In this document: piece by piece, positions 24,761 through 35,934 of the stretch | Numbering within the stretch: position 1 is the stretch's first letter | Layout: each line of letters opens with the position of its first letter | DNA from: Papiliotrema nemorosa | Taxonomy: Eukaryota; Basidiomycota; Tremellomycetes; Tremellales; Rhynchogastremaceae | Length of the DNA: 64,000 nt | Direction of reading: 5' to 3' | Assembly (NCBI GenBank): GCA_032158125.1 | Contig: JASKOT010000019.1 | Location: 1-64,000 of the forward strand | Notes under the pieces: generated by a model | The model's input: only the letters and a program-made list of their open reading frames with translations | What the model was told of the DNA's origin: nothing | Database searches by the model: none | Program-made: the position numbers and the translations under genes

Positions 24761-26556
24761 CTACTTGTCGCTGAGCACCGCGGTGACTCTCTCACCGGTG
24801 GCTTGCTCCTTCGACTCGTACACGGGCGAGACGTCGTGAGCGACCGACTCGCCCTTGATGGCAATCGCATGGACAGCCTCTGCACCATCGAAGATTGCCG
24901 CCGTCTCCTCGAGTGACATGCCTCGTGTCTCCTTGAAGAAGAAATAGACAATGACAAGCTCGAATGCGATCCATACGTCGTACACAATGTAGACTGTGAT
25001 CAGCAATGGCTCAGGTACCGGATGCAGAAAGTAGCTCACATTTCCAACCGAGGTTTTGGAGTCCGACAGGGTTGAGGTACTGGTTGACAAACCCTGCCAA
25101 GGAGACGGAGATGTTGTAAATGGCCAATCCTCGAGCTCGAATGGCAATGGGAAGAATCTCGATACAGTAGACGACCTGCAGAGGGGTCCAACCGACGTTG
25201 AAGAGGGTGTTGTAGATGAAGATAATAGCGAGGACCGTTCGACCGGCCGCGACGTTTTGCGTAGTGTCGTAAATCTTCTCGCAGATGGTCCACACTGAAC
25301 GTCAGACAGAACGGCGAGTAAGGACTCACCAATGAAAGAGATTAGCAAACCAATGGTCGAAGTCAACCACAGGGTTCGTCGTGCAAATCGGTTGACGACC
25401 ATGGCACCGATGATGGCAGTGACGAGGGAGACGGCTTGAATGATACCATTGATCATGAGCTGTTGCTTCGAGTCGGTGTACCCGATAGAGGTGAGGATGA
25501 TCGAGAGGTAGTAACTGATCAAACCGTTTCCGGACCATTGGGAGAAGAACCCGATAGCGATAATGATCAATGTTCGCGATCGGTTTGCCTTGTCCTTGAT
25601 CATGCTCCAATACGAAGAGGTCTCTCTCAATTCTCGATCAACCTCGATGGCCTGTTGGATCTCAATCATCTCGACTTCGACGAGTGGATCATTGACATCT
25701 CCGTTGGCGTGGTATTTGGTGAGGATCGCAATTGCTTGATCCGGTTTACCATTCTCCACCAGCCATCGAGGACTTTCGGGGCAGAAATAGATCAGACAGA
25801 TTTGGAAGACACTGGCGACGGCTTGGAGAAGAGAGGGAATTCGCCATGACCAGTCTGCATTCAGCGATGAAGTCAAAGTGAGCCTCACTGTTTCCCATGG
25901 TGAAGGTTCCGTAGGTGATCCAAGCAGCAAAAAGAGATCCCACATTCCAGAGCGAGTTGTAGAGCGCCCTAAGCATTAATGGACTGCACAAGCTCTTTCG
26001 AAAGCTACACTCACGTCAATGGACCACGGTGAGTGGGGAAAGAAGTCTCGAGGATGTAGATGGGTGCGGCGGTGATGTTGATACCGAGACCAAAACCGAT
26101 CAATCCACGAGCAGCGACAAACATGCCAATGTTCTGCGCGGCTCCTTGCAAAATGCATCCGACTGAAAAGTCAGCATGCAGCCTGGGTCATGATACTTAC
26201 TCAGAATGATAATGGCACCAAACATGATTCCAAACCGTCGTCCGTACTTGTCTGCAAACCATGCTTCGACGGGGAAAGACAAGATTTGACCGACTGGCTG
26301 GATACAGTTGAATAGACCCAACACTGATCCTTTGGGGCTGTTGAAATACGTCTGCCAAGTTTCCAATGATCTTTCGTCAGCATATTACCATGCAGACAGA
26401 TCCTCACTGGAGTCCATTCATCATCGATCCATCGTATCCTGTAGCATACGAGCTGACTTGTGCCAGCAGGAGGATGATATTGAGGGATATCAAACCCCGA
26501 TTGGCAAAGTAACCGGTCGCACGACCTGCTAGTAATTGATCGACTTGAGACGACAT
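24761..26556 (-). CDS. MFS sugar transporter (lactose-permease-like)
   Basis: A 12-helix sugar/proton symporter. The start MSSQVDQLLAGRATGYFANRG precedes LISLNIILLLAQVSSYATGYDGSMMNG, typical of the fungal lactose-permease-like group. Then come AWFADKYGRRFGIMFG, RGLIGFGLGINITAAPIYI, CPESPRWLVENGKPDQA, FFSQWSGNGLISYYLS in helix 7, VNRFARRTLWL, PIAIRARGLAIYN and FKETRGMSLEETAAIFDG. The tail ends VTAVLSDK at 24761. Introns are short and all borders searched keep frame. ATG 26554-26556 gives a family-length protein of about 520 residues. Its place beside GH51 and a regulator suggests import of pentoses or arabino-oligosaccharides, but lactose, galacturonate or other sugars are equally possible. 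Confidence 0.9.
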
Positions 26557-28238
26557 GTTAGCGAGCATGGGGCTGTTGGGGTAGTTCGCTAAATTGATTG
26601 ATGCGAGACCTGACTATTATAATTGAATCGGATTCGTGTGTTATCGACAGGCTCATGTGCACCGGTCAAACCACCGGTCATTCCCTCGCCTGTCCTCGAC
26701 TTGTGCTGCACCACTCGTTAAACGGGACAGCGAGCCGGGAGCAGTGCTTCTGCAGCTCTACCGCTAGAGACGATAGAGCTCCTTGTTGCCTTATCGGCTG
26801 AAAGACCGGGCACCTGGGGCAAGGATGAGCTGGATGCTGAATTGGGAAGTCGCAGAATATCCGGGTCAATCGCCGTGTCGAAAGGCCGGGTGGCGGACGA
26901 GTCCGATGGGTGATATAATCCGCCTCTTCATACCCTTACCCTGCGATACGCGCGACCGGTGGTATGGCCGTCTATCGGGACCATGGTGAGGCATTGAGGG
27001 GTCCGTGTCGGCTCTCGAAGGATGCACCGGGTCGACCGGAAGGAGTGGGAACGTTATCTGCTGAAGGGGCGACACTGGACCAGTGATTGGACTAATCAGC
27101 CATTATGGCCATAACTATCAAGCACTATGATCGTAGGTTTCAAGATTACCTTGATAGCATTATTGCATTAACTGCTGAACAGTTCGAGACGCGGTCATAC
27201 GTGGATTCTGACTGACTTGCCCTCACAAACGAAGCCATGAACGATCCTGCGCCTTGGCCGACTTTGCAGCGATCGATCATCCCATTGACGTTGTTTGCGA
27301 AACCGGTTTCTTCGCGTTCGACCTCGATGCTCTTCCTGAATACTAAAAGATCAGGATGAAAGCCATGTCTCTGTCGTGCATCGATACGTCGCTGCCGAGG
27401 CGCTTGGGCGAAGCTGATTGTCACGCCACCCTATCGTCCGGTGCGGTACGAGATTCATTGCGCTAGACGGATCCTTCAGTTGCTGCACACTGCTTCCTGC
27501 ATCACAAAAAGATCGAATTGTGCATCATGAAGGCTGGACAAAGTTTCGACGAGGCGCAAAGGAGGACTTGAACGGTAGGGACGGGCTTCATATCGTGCCT
27601 TGTCTACGATTTCCAACTAGTTTTCACGGTATGCACTCAGCGCTTGTCGATGCTTCACTCTGGTCTCGTTGGGACGTTTCTCAGATCGAGGTACATAGTG
27701 TCGATTGGCGATTGCCTTCGGCAAATCAGCGGGTGGCATGTCGCGTCTCTCGCCGCAAACTCGAGAAATATACCAACGGCCTCCTGCGATCAGTTATCGC
27801 GCACTGCTCGGTCTCGCGTGTTGACGCAGGAACGTACTCGGCGTGAGCCTCTCTGGCACGTCGTGCGACTCCACGAGAGAGGCAGTACTCGTACTGTGAC
27901 TTGCTCAGAGTGTGTGAGCGCACGGGTTCCTCGTGATATGACATGACACATTGCTCAGGTGGGTTCCGTAAAGTGGGAACCTTTCTTCGCGTTTGTTTGC
28001 GTCAAGCCACTGGACCTTGCCGATCAGTTGTACCGCCCAACTCCCACCAGTGCTATGAACCACGACCTCGTGAGGATGACTTCTGACACGTTTGCGTGGC
28101 GCTGTGCCTGTAACGCCCGGATGTCCCGTGTTGTTTGTTCGTCGTTCCTGACAATCGCATTGACTGACCTACTTCAACCTGGCGTCTATGGAGGTCAGAC
28201 CCATATATAGCTTGCTTTCACACCACAGTATATTCCCA
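26557..28238. other. Gene-free 1.7-kb region
   Basis: The longest stretch without a credible gene. Near the transporter start are two ACCGGTCA copies (26661-26668 and 26673-26680), 12 bases apart, and a further ACCGGT at 26955-26960, which could be regulator sites. A minus-strand TATAAT lies near 26616-26625. The open frame on plus at 27418-27846 starts at TTG, has no hydrophobic or domain pattern and no spliceable extension that I trust. The remainder may be decayed sequence. Confidence 0.5.
28204..28209 (+). promoter_or_regulatory. TATA element of the PriA-like gene
   Basis: TATATA lies 30 bases before the first ATG at 28239, a close but plausible distance for this compact genome. Confidence 0.45.
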
Positions 28239-29348
28239 ATGTACCCCCCACCAGCCATGCGAAACACAATCCTCGCCTTCATCGCCCTTTCGACGCTGGT
28301 CTCAGCTCAAACTGCTTGTGTTCCCACGACAGATTACGGTGATGGAACGGGTGAATCTCCCACCTGCTCGGCAATCGGCGAGGTCTGCGTGGATTACACC
28401 TGTCAACCCTACAAACAGAACGGGGAACAATGCAGTTCCTACATACAATGTCCTGGTAGCAGCTGCCTGAGAGGGGTGTGTGGTGCATACGACGAATCCT
28501 GCCAGAGCAACAGCGACTGTCTATACGGCTGTGTCGTTTCATTCTCCGGAGTCGGCAAGTGCGCTTTCGTCGGAGGGTCCTCGTACTGCGATTCATCTCA
28601 GACCGACTACTGTGGAGATGGGACTTCGTGTTCTCCCGACGACATGTGTGGTGGACCTGGAGCGTCGTGTTTCCCCGACTCGTACAGTTCCGACAACACT
28701 GGCGCGTCGAGCGGTTGCGGATCGGCCATCTCTTGTTATAGCGGCACCTGCCAAATTCCAGGTTCAGGCGCGGTCGGTTCGATTTGTCGTGCGGGTACGG
28801 ATTGCGGTAAAGATCTTCACTGCACGTTTGGCCAATGTTCCTCGGATGCGACTGCTGTGACTGGAAACGACTGCGGTCCGGGTATCACGTGTGTCGACGA
28901 TGGAACCAGCTGTATCAACGGTCAATGCGCTGTGGATCCTAATGGCGGCTCGATCAAACCGCGAAAGAGGGAGGAGAAACAGCAACTACCTTGGGTATAC
29001 GCGGCGTGTCCTCGAGCTGGAGAGGTTGCCTGTCCAACATCTGACGCGAGACTCACAAAAGCATACGAGGTGAGTACTTGCGTGGTGGAGTCTGAGGCTA
29101 GTGAGACTGATTATAGTGCATCGACCCCTCCACCAACATCGAGTCTTGTGGAGGATGCCTCTATGGACGAGCAGAGAAGGGTGTGGATTGCACTGCGATC
29201 GCGAATGCGGATATGGTGTCGTGTCAAGAGGGCCTCTGTGTCATCGGTGAGTAGCTCTAATTTGGGTCGCACTGACATGGCAGATAGCTGCAATGAGGGA
29301 TTCCAGTTCGTCGCAGCGAACCAGACCTGCGTTGCGGTTGAGCCTTGA
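28239..29348 (+). CDS. Secreted cysteine-rich protein (PriA/CPL-domain-like)
   Basis: A secreted protein of about 350 residues. Either MYPPPAM (28239) or MRNTILAF (28257) can start it, and the second gives an ideal signal peptide ending VSAQ. The mature part is a long series of Cys-rich modules (CSSYIQCPGSSCLRGVCG, CQSNSDCLYGC, CRAGTDCGKDLHCTFGQC) rich in Gly, Ser and Asp, with many disulfides expected. A dibasic KPRKREEKQQ linker may be a Kex2 site. It leads to a C-terminal module YAACPRAGEVACPT ... CIDPSTNIESCGGC ... DCTAIANADMVSCQEG, which matches the PriA/CPL domain of basidiomycetes. Two short introns sit in that module (near 29070 and 29248). Role unknown; cell-surface or developmental functions are suggested for the family. 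Confidence 0.82.
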   Translation: MYPPPAMRNTILAFIALSTLVSAQTACVPTTDYGDGTGESPTCSAIGEVCVDYTCQPYKQNGEQCSSYIQCPGSSCLRGVCGAYDESCQSNSDCLYGCVVSFSGVGKCAFVGGSSYCDSSQTDYCGDGTSCSPDDMCGGPGASCFPDSYSSDNTGASSGCGSAISCYSGTCQIPGSGAVGSICRAGTDCGKDLHCTFGQCSSDATAVTGNDCGPGITCVDDGTSCINGQCAVDPNGGSIKPRKREEKQQLPWVYAACPRAGEVACPTSDARLTKAYEVSTCVVESEASETDYSASTPPPTSSLVEDASMDEQRRVWIALRSRMRIWCRVKRASVSSVSSSNLGRTDMADSCNEGFQFVAANQTCVAVEP

Positions 29349-30014
29349 TATGGGCGTGAGTAGGGCTGGGTCGGGTATCAGATAGAATTGCTTCTGCCGT
29401 ATACAGTAGATAGGATCTAGGACACTTCAGACAGGAATTTGGGATACAATGGACATCTCCGGGTACGATTGGCTCATGTATGATTTGCGCTGGTCAGCGG
29501 GCAACTCTGGAGTTATGAGTTCTGTGTCGAGGCATGACCCATATACTTCATGCTAGTACTCTGGGCGGAACAGGCCAATGCCGAACAACCACCTCGGCCG
29601 GAAAGTTTGCTCCGAAGACATCGAAGGATGCCTCGATTCACATTCATTTGCTTTCGTCAAAAATAGTCGTCTTTAACCTGGAATAGCTGTTTACCTCAGG
29701 ATTCCCATCGCAAAGCATGCGTGCGATCGCTTATGACTCGCCCAAGTCTGACAACGTTCGTGCATCCAGCTGTGGGGAAGTTTCGGTTCTGACCGAGAAA
29801 CACCCTTTCGTGGTCGCTCATCGAGCCATTGTTCACGCGTAGCCATCCTGATATAGACTTGACTGAACGACCATATGCAGAACGTGCTACTCTGATGAAT
29901 ATAGCTCACGGTCAAACGTGTGTCTGAGCGAGATGAAGGATTCTTGCTTCTACGTCGTGTGGATAGGTATAAATATGCGAGCAGCTGGACATTCCCGTCA
30001 AGCTATCGACAAGA
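29349..30014. promoter_or_regulatory. Intergenic region and promoter of the GIT1-like permease
   Basis: The 666 bases hold no credible ORF. TATAAATA at 29968-29975 lies 40 bases before the ATG at 30015 and is the best promoter element. Otherwise nothing seen. Confidence 0.5.
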
Positions 30015-31875
30015 ATGCAGAATTCGTCGGAAACGCCCAGTATTGAACGCGAAGAGAAGGACCTCCGACTGGAAAGCCCAACGGGTAATGTCGACGCTCT
30101 AGAAGTTGGGGACACCCCCTCGGGAAAGACGACCAGTGAGTCGACGAAAACGGATCGATGGGGAGTGACTGATTCGCAGCCAAAGCGTCAGACTTCTTCA
30201 CCCTTTTGGCGACGGGTTTCGCCCTAGTTTCCGATGGGTACCAAAACAACCTCGCTACCGTGTTCAATGCGGTCTTTGTGAGTTGCCCAAAGTCCTTGAT
30301 GCAAGTCGTGCGATTTGGCTGACGGGTAGAAAATCCTGTACAAGAAGGAGTACACCTCGAAAGTCTCGACACGAGTGTCCAACTCGCTACTTATCGGAGA
30401 GATTTTGGGTCAGGTTGCCGTTGGGTTGACATGTGATTTGATTGGAAGAAAGACGGCTATGGTGGGGACGACTTTGTTGATTGTCCTCGGAGGAATCCTC
30501 TCCACCGCTGCGACGGGATCCAGTACGCCGTTATGCCTCCTTTTGATCCGATCACGCTAATCTCCTACAGCGCCTGAAAAGATGTTCTGGATGCTGTAAG
30601 TCCATATAGGCCTCTTGTGCGTGAAGCAAGCAGCTGATCTGAAACAGTACCGTCGCGCGAGGTATCGCGGGTGTGGGTGTGGGAGGGGAATACCCCGCAT
30701 GCTCTACATCTGCATCGGAATCTGCCAATGAGAAGTTTGGACGAGACCGGGGGAAAGTCTTCATTCTCGTTACAAAGTACGCAATCTCCACTCAGATTTC
30801 AGGTTCTCGCTGATGGTAGTCTGATGTTATCCATCGGGGGACCCATTGTCATCTCCCTCTTCTTGCTTATTATCAATGGGTCTCACTATCACGGGACGCA
30901 AGACGCATCTGATCGGTACAAGCTGGAGTATACCTGGCGGATCTTGATGGGTATTGGGATAATCATCCCTCTCAGTGTCTTCTACTTCCGGTGAGCCATC
31001 TAGCCTCTAAGAGATCAGCAAATGCTCATTCCGCAGGCTGAAGATGATGAACTCAAAGCTTTACCGACGAAATGCGATCCGACGTAATCCACCATACGGT
31101 CTGATCATTAAACGATACTGGAAGACTCTCCTTGGGACAGCTGGGACATGGTTCCTCTACGATTTCGTCACCTTTCCCAACGGAATCTTCTCCTCGACCA
31201 TCATCAGCGGTATCATCCCTGGAGCGGGGATAGTCAAGACGATGGAGTGGAATCTCCTCTTGTCGATCCTCTCCCTACCCGGCGTCTTCCTCGGCGCATG
31301 GGTCGTAAAATACACGGGTAGACGGAACCTGCTGATGATGGGCTTCTCGGGTTACATCGTCTTTGGTCTCATTGTTGGACTATCTTACGACAAGATCACA
31401 AAGGTCATCCCCGCTTTCATCGTCATGTACGCGTTCATGCAGTCTTCGGGCAACTTTGGACCGGGTAACATGGAAGGTACCATTTCCGCCGAGGTGAGTT
31501 GAGACACATTTCCATGATGGGATGAATGGTCACTGATCAAAGTCTTACCCCACTTCCATTCGAGGGACATGTTATGGTATTTCCGCTGCCTTGGGTAAAA
31601 CAGGAGCAGCGATAGGTACCCAATGTTTCACGCCGATCCAACAACATCTCGGCAAACGATACACCTTTATCATCGCTGCATGCTGTGGTCTTCTAGGTGT
31701 CCTCCTCGCCTTCTTCTTCGTGGAGGACAAGGGAAAGGATAAGCTTGAAAAGGAGGATGAGATGTGGAGGCAGTACTTGGTCGAGCACGGATATGGGGAC
31801 GTGGTGATGGGCGATGGAACTGCTGGAGAGCGCAAGGTAGACGTGAATGAGGACGTCGAGAAGTTGGAGTTTTAG
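30015..31875 (+). CDS. MFS glycerophosphodiester/phosphate permease (GIT1-like)
   Basis: A membrane symporter of the GIT1/PHO84 branch, importing glycerophosphoinositol-type compounds or phosphate. Blocks in order are DFFTLLATGFALVSDGYQNNL, KILYKKEYTSKVSTRVSNSL, GEILGQVAVGLTCDLIGRK, ARGIAGVGVGGEYPACSTSA, then KLYRRNAIRRNPPYGLIIKR in the central loop, WFLYDFVTFPNGIFSS at helix 7, SSGNFGPGNMEGTISAE and SYPTSIRGTCYGISAALGKT across an intron. The tail is acidic and ends DVEKLEF at TAG 31873-31875. Eight short introns keep the frame. ATG 30015 gives a 40-residue acidic N-terminal tail. In Cryptococcus this family is expanded and linked to phosphate or inositol supply; the exact substrate is not visible here. 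Confidence 0.86.
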
Positions 31876-33124
31876 GTGGTCTAGGTGATTAGACGGCTTA
31901 TGAGTCGCATTTGCAAAACGATCGTTCAAGTGATAGATGCCTGCCTTGACTCTCGTGCCGCGAGGATGCGCGCGTTGGCGGTCCAGGTGAGGGCTCGCTG
32001 AATTCTGATGCAGGGAATGCGTTCAGGGCCCTGTCTACCTATATGAGCGCAGCTTGAGCATTGCTATCTCGAAGCTTGCAAAGGTCCCCCGATCGCAACG
32101 AGGCAACCGAGTGGAATGTCTGCACCTATCATCGGATCCCTGCGTTCTCCAGCGATGCTTCTGCCTTACACACCTCCTTGATCCATCTTTAACCTCGGGC
32201 TCCCAATCATGAACTCAAGCCGTATGATCGCACATGCTCAACGACACCGTACTTTTCGCGCTTGCCAAGATTAGGGGATCAAATGTCAATGGTTCTTGCC
32301 ACTAGCCTCTTCGCCACGATTACGGTGGTCATGGCTACTGCATCAGTACATGCGACCATGAATGCCTCTCAAGCAGCTACAAGATAAGCTTCTCTTAGGG
32401 CGTGCATAGAACCGCAAGCAAAGCTTTGAGCGCGTTCAGAAGAAGCGATCAGACACAAGCTATTCACTTCTCCGCGAATAGGCTCAACATGTAATTGAAG
32501 GGTCTGCGGGTCGTCTGCCGTCTCTAATGTGGCCTCGTCTGTGGTCCCGAGGTCCAAGAGATGCATACACGTTTGGTAATCTGCGACCTATGAGTGAACG
32601 CATGGAGCATTGGACGGAGTGATCGACGAGAGAGAGCATGATGAAGCTCCTCTCACATTAGCATATGTATTGCCCCTTCATCCAGCGGCAATATCACACA
32701 CGAAGTCCTCTAGTGAATCGGGCGTTTGCTGCATTCATTTACAACCGAGAACGGTAGCTCGACTCGTTATGGGTATATGCACTTGGACGTGACAGAGAAC
32801 TTCTCATCCCGGTGATGTCTCGTGGCATTCCTCGGAATGGACCAATTGTAATAAAATTGGTCAGTACATGTAGAACCCACTGTGGTCGCCCTCGAGGGGG
32901 TGTCCCATCGCCTAGCCGTGTTGGAGCCAGAAGATGTATTATAATTGATGCATCATTCTATGCGAAAATATTGACACGCTACCCCTGGTCGAACGTGACA
33001 CCGAAAGGGCTTCCGTCGAATTGTCCATTTAGAAAATCGAAAATCATAATTACTCGTCGCAAAGTCCATTATTGAAGCACCCATCTATCCCCCTGCTTCT
33101 ACTTCGCACATTGCTCACACTGCT
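31876..33124. other. Gene-free 1.25-kb convergent region
   Basis: It lies between the stop codons of two convergent genes. The stretch 32820-33060 is more AT-rich than its surroundings. No open frame has domain features. A decayed gene or non-coding transcript cannot be excluded. Confidence 0.5.
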
Positions 33125-34754
33125 TTACGCCAAAATGGCACCGAGGACCGCGAGTCCCACCGCACCGCCCGACACTGCCTTGCCGAGGAGGGCACTTCCG
33201 CTCGAAGCTGCCGCTGCGGCTGTCGAGGCGGCGCTCCTGCTGGCGGTGGAAGTGGCGCTAGCCCCAGACGACATTCTCGACATGGACATTGCTGATGAGG
33301 TGATTGAGGCGGAAGATGAGCCGCTGGAGATGGACGAGGTGACATTGGCAGAGGCGGACATGGACGAGGTGATGTTTCCAGAAGTGGATGCTGATGCTGA
33401 TGCAGACGCAGATCCCGAGGCGGCAATCGCAGCGACGACCGAACCACCACCGATAGTCGAGTAGGCGGTACATTGAGAGGTGGCTCCTGGAGGATGAGGA
33501 GCTGGGGTGGTAGGGTCGCCTTGGTGGAAGGTTGATCCGCCGTATACTCCAGGTGCCTCGTCGGTTGGGTCACCAAGACAGTCGTCGAATCCAGGGTCCT
33601 AAGTATAAGTCAAGTGCACAGGCGAAAGATGTTGATGAGTGTGGTAAATGAGCTCGAGTACTTACCTCACTACCCGGAATGGTAAATGAACAAGACACTA
33701 TCCATCAATACAGTACGCTAAACCTCGATCGGGGAAACTAGATGAGCAGGGCATTCTCCACTCACAAGTATCGTAAATATGCTCGCAGTATCCGGGGGCG
33801 TTGGGTCCATCCCTACATGCCCTGAAACAAAAGTCGTTAGCAGACATGAACGAAGTCCACTCGTGTGTTTGTTCGAGTGAACCGGTAAAAGCATTGGTGA
33901 AGACGAGACCACCTTGAGGGTTCCCTAAACCTGTCCAGGCTGAGATTTCATCAGCATCGATCTTTGAATCTTGTGTGAGACGTCTGGCTAACAGTGAGGC
34001 TGAGAAAGAGTCAGCACACGTTGCTTGAGCACAGAGAACTAGACTCACATCGAGCTCGCCTCCTTCGTCTCCGGCGGGAATTAAGAGTTTTGTCATCTGC
34101 CATCAGGATCCGCCTTGACATGTGGGTTGCTTCATTGGCGTACATCACCCTGACCGTTGACTTGGACATATGAGACCTTGTCGTTGACAACTTTGACAAA
34201 GTGTGCACCTGCCAATGAGCCAAGGAAAGAGAGGGACTGAAATTCGTACTCACCCACGATCGTGCCTTCTGGGATGACTCGGGTTCCGTAGCCTTCTTTC
34301 AGGCAATAACTGGGAATCAGCTCATAGTCTCACCCGGAGAGTTCCCTCCCGATCCGCCCCTTGAGCCATCCGACATCGCTCAGATCACCAAATCCCCTCG
34401 TCCCCTTCGCCAATCCCTCACTGCCCTTCACCACACCACCCACACTTGCCAGCTTGCACGTCCAGTCGGACGGGATGTGACTTACCTGACCACGATCTGC
34501 TCCACGTTTCCAATCTTGGACGTCCCATCGCCCTCGTTGCTCGTGGTGCTAGGCGGACCCCAGAGACAGAAATCATTGACCGAGTTGATATAGGCATTTT
34601 GACAATTGGACGATTGACTCGACGTCGTTCCACAGGCGTTTGTACCGTATTGACCTTCTTCGGACGATTGGGGGAGGTTATTGGGGTCGTATGTGGCTGT
34701 GTATTGTGCTTGGACCGTGAGGAGGAGAGAGAGGAGCGGGACGAGGTATGACAT
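33125..34754 (-). CDS. GPI-anchored wall glycoprotein, macrophage-activating-glycoprotein-like
   Basis: A surface glycoprotein. MSYLVPLLSLLLTVQAQ is a signal peptide. The ectodomain starts with GTNACGTTSSQSSNCQNAYINSV and DFCLWGPPS, then continues over short introns through SYCLKEGYGTR, GTIVGAHFVKV, LIPAGDEGGELD, NPQGGLVFTNAFTG, HEWTSFMSANDFCFRACRDG and CEHIYDT, with evenly spaced Cys. Next come GVYGGSTFHQGDPTTPAPHP, a Ser/Ala/Thr-rich stalk (SGSASASASAS, SSGSSSASITSSAMS) and a hydrophobic C terminus (GKAVSGGAVGLAVLGAILA) fitting a GPI signal. The pattern matches fungal proteins annotated as macrophage activating glycoprotein. Its function in this organism is unknown. A purine-rich tract lies just upstream. 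Confidence 0.83.
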
Positions 34755-35934
34755 GGTGGGATGTTTGTTTGGGGTGATGATTGGAGGGGGTTCTATCTGT
34801 CTGCCTCTTGGACTGGTTCGTGCGTGTATACCTGAGGGGAGAAGGGAGGGTGAGAAGAAGAGAGAGAAGAGTAAGAGATCAAGATGTTTGAACTGTTATA
34901 TGTATATGTGATCCCCTGTGAGCCCGAGTATCCCGTCGATCGAGCAGACGGAGGGATGAACCACGCCGAGCAGACCGAAATAGCTATACTCAAACCATCC
35001 GCATTCCCACTGCCGCAGAGACACCGACGTATACATGATTCATGTCAGCGCATCCTCCCTGTGCGTGCTTGGGCGGTATGCATGCAGAGCGTGGGGGGTG
35101 AGTCGGTCTGAAGAGGGAGGCGGAGGATCCGGATCTGAATGGGAAGCGATGAAGGTTTCAGGGAAAGTCAGCGAGACGAGGCGATGTAAACAAAACCCTA
35201 CACCTTGCATTCCCCCGGCTGACCACATCTATCGCTCATCCAACGACGATGGGGGGAAGGGATTGAGATCGAGAGCTGCTAACAATGCAGACCTTCAACC
35301 TGGTCCTGCTAGAGATGCAACGAGGCGACACTGAAGTGACCAAAGTACCAGCGAGTACACTGAGCGGGGATGTTTACATGCACCATCAGGTACCCCTCTG
35401 CTCGACCCTGTTCCGATCTGAAACTCCGCCTCTTTTCACTCGTAGACTCTGAGGCTATCCCATTCGAGGCTCTCTGTCGGTGTATATCACTCGCACGTGA
35501 AGAAGTTGTTTGCGTCAGACCATCCTCATCTGCCTTAAGCCAAAGAGTGGGGTCACACTGGAGACCTCGATGCGGGGTACAACAATGGGCAGCACGCCTT
35601 GCAACTCGTTTATCAAAGCGGTCGTTAAGGGGGCCAGGAATGTCCCAGTACACCGAGCTCCCGATCAACATCAACATCGTCCATCGTCTCGAGCAAGAAG
35701 CCAAAAGTAGAAGCATGCATGATGAAAGATGACCTGGGTGGTAGAGAAAATCGGACCCAGACCACAGTCTTCGAGATTCTACCCTAGGGATACAACCCAG
35801 CCCAACACGTTGCCCCATCTTCAATGCCTCCAATCCTGACTCATTCGCAAGATGTTCATCTACCCTTTGCGTCCGGTCGAAACTCCAGACTACAGCACAC
35901 GCACATTGGTATCCATGCATGCCCATCACACCAC
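34755..35934. promoter_or_regulatory. Intergenic region with pyrimidine-rich promoter tract
   Basis: This 1.18-kb region separates the wall-protein start (minus) from the Glo3 stop (minus). At 34835-34881 the plus strand is almost pure purine, so on the coding strand of the wall-protein gene it is a CT-rich tract 80-130 bases before ATG, as seen in strong fungal promoters. No credible gene in the rest. Confidence 0.5.

Noticed and set aside
27418..27846. Plus-strand ORF of about 140 codons in the 1.7-kb gap
   Set aside because: It begins with TTG, lacks domain pattern and hydrophobic periodicity, and has no neighbours or splice sites that improve it.
35309..35929. Minus-strand ORF of about 200 codons upstream of the wall glycoprotein
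   Set aside because: Composition is random, it overlaps the 3' end region of GLO3, and there is no family signal.
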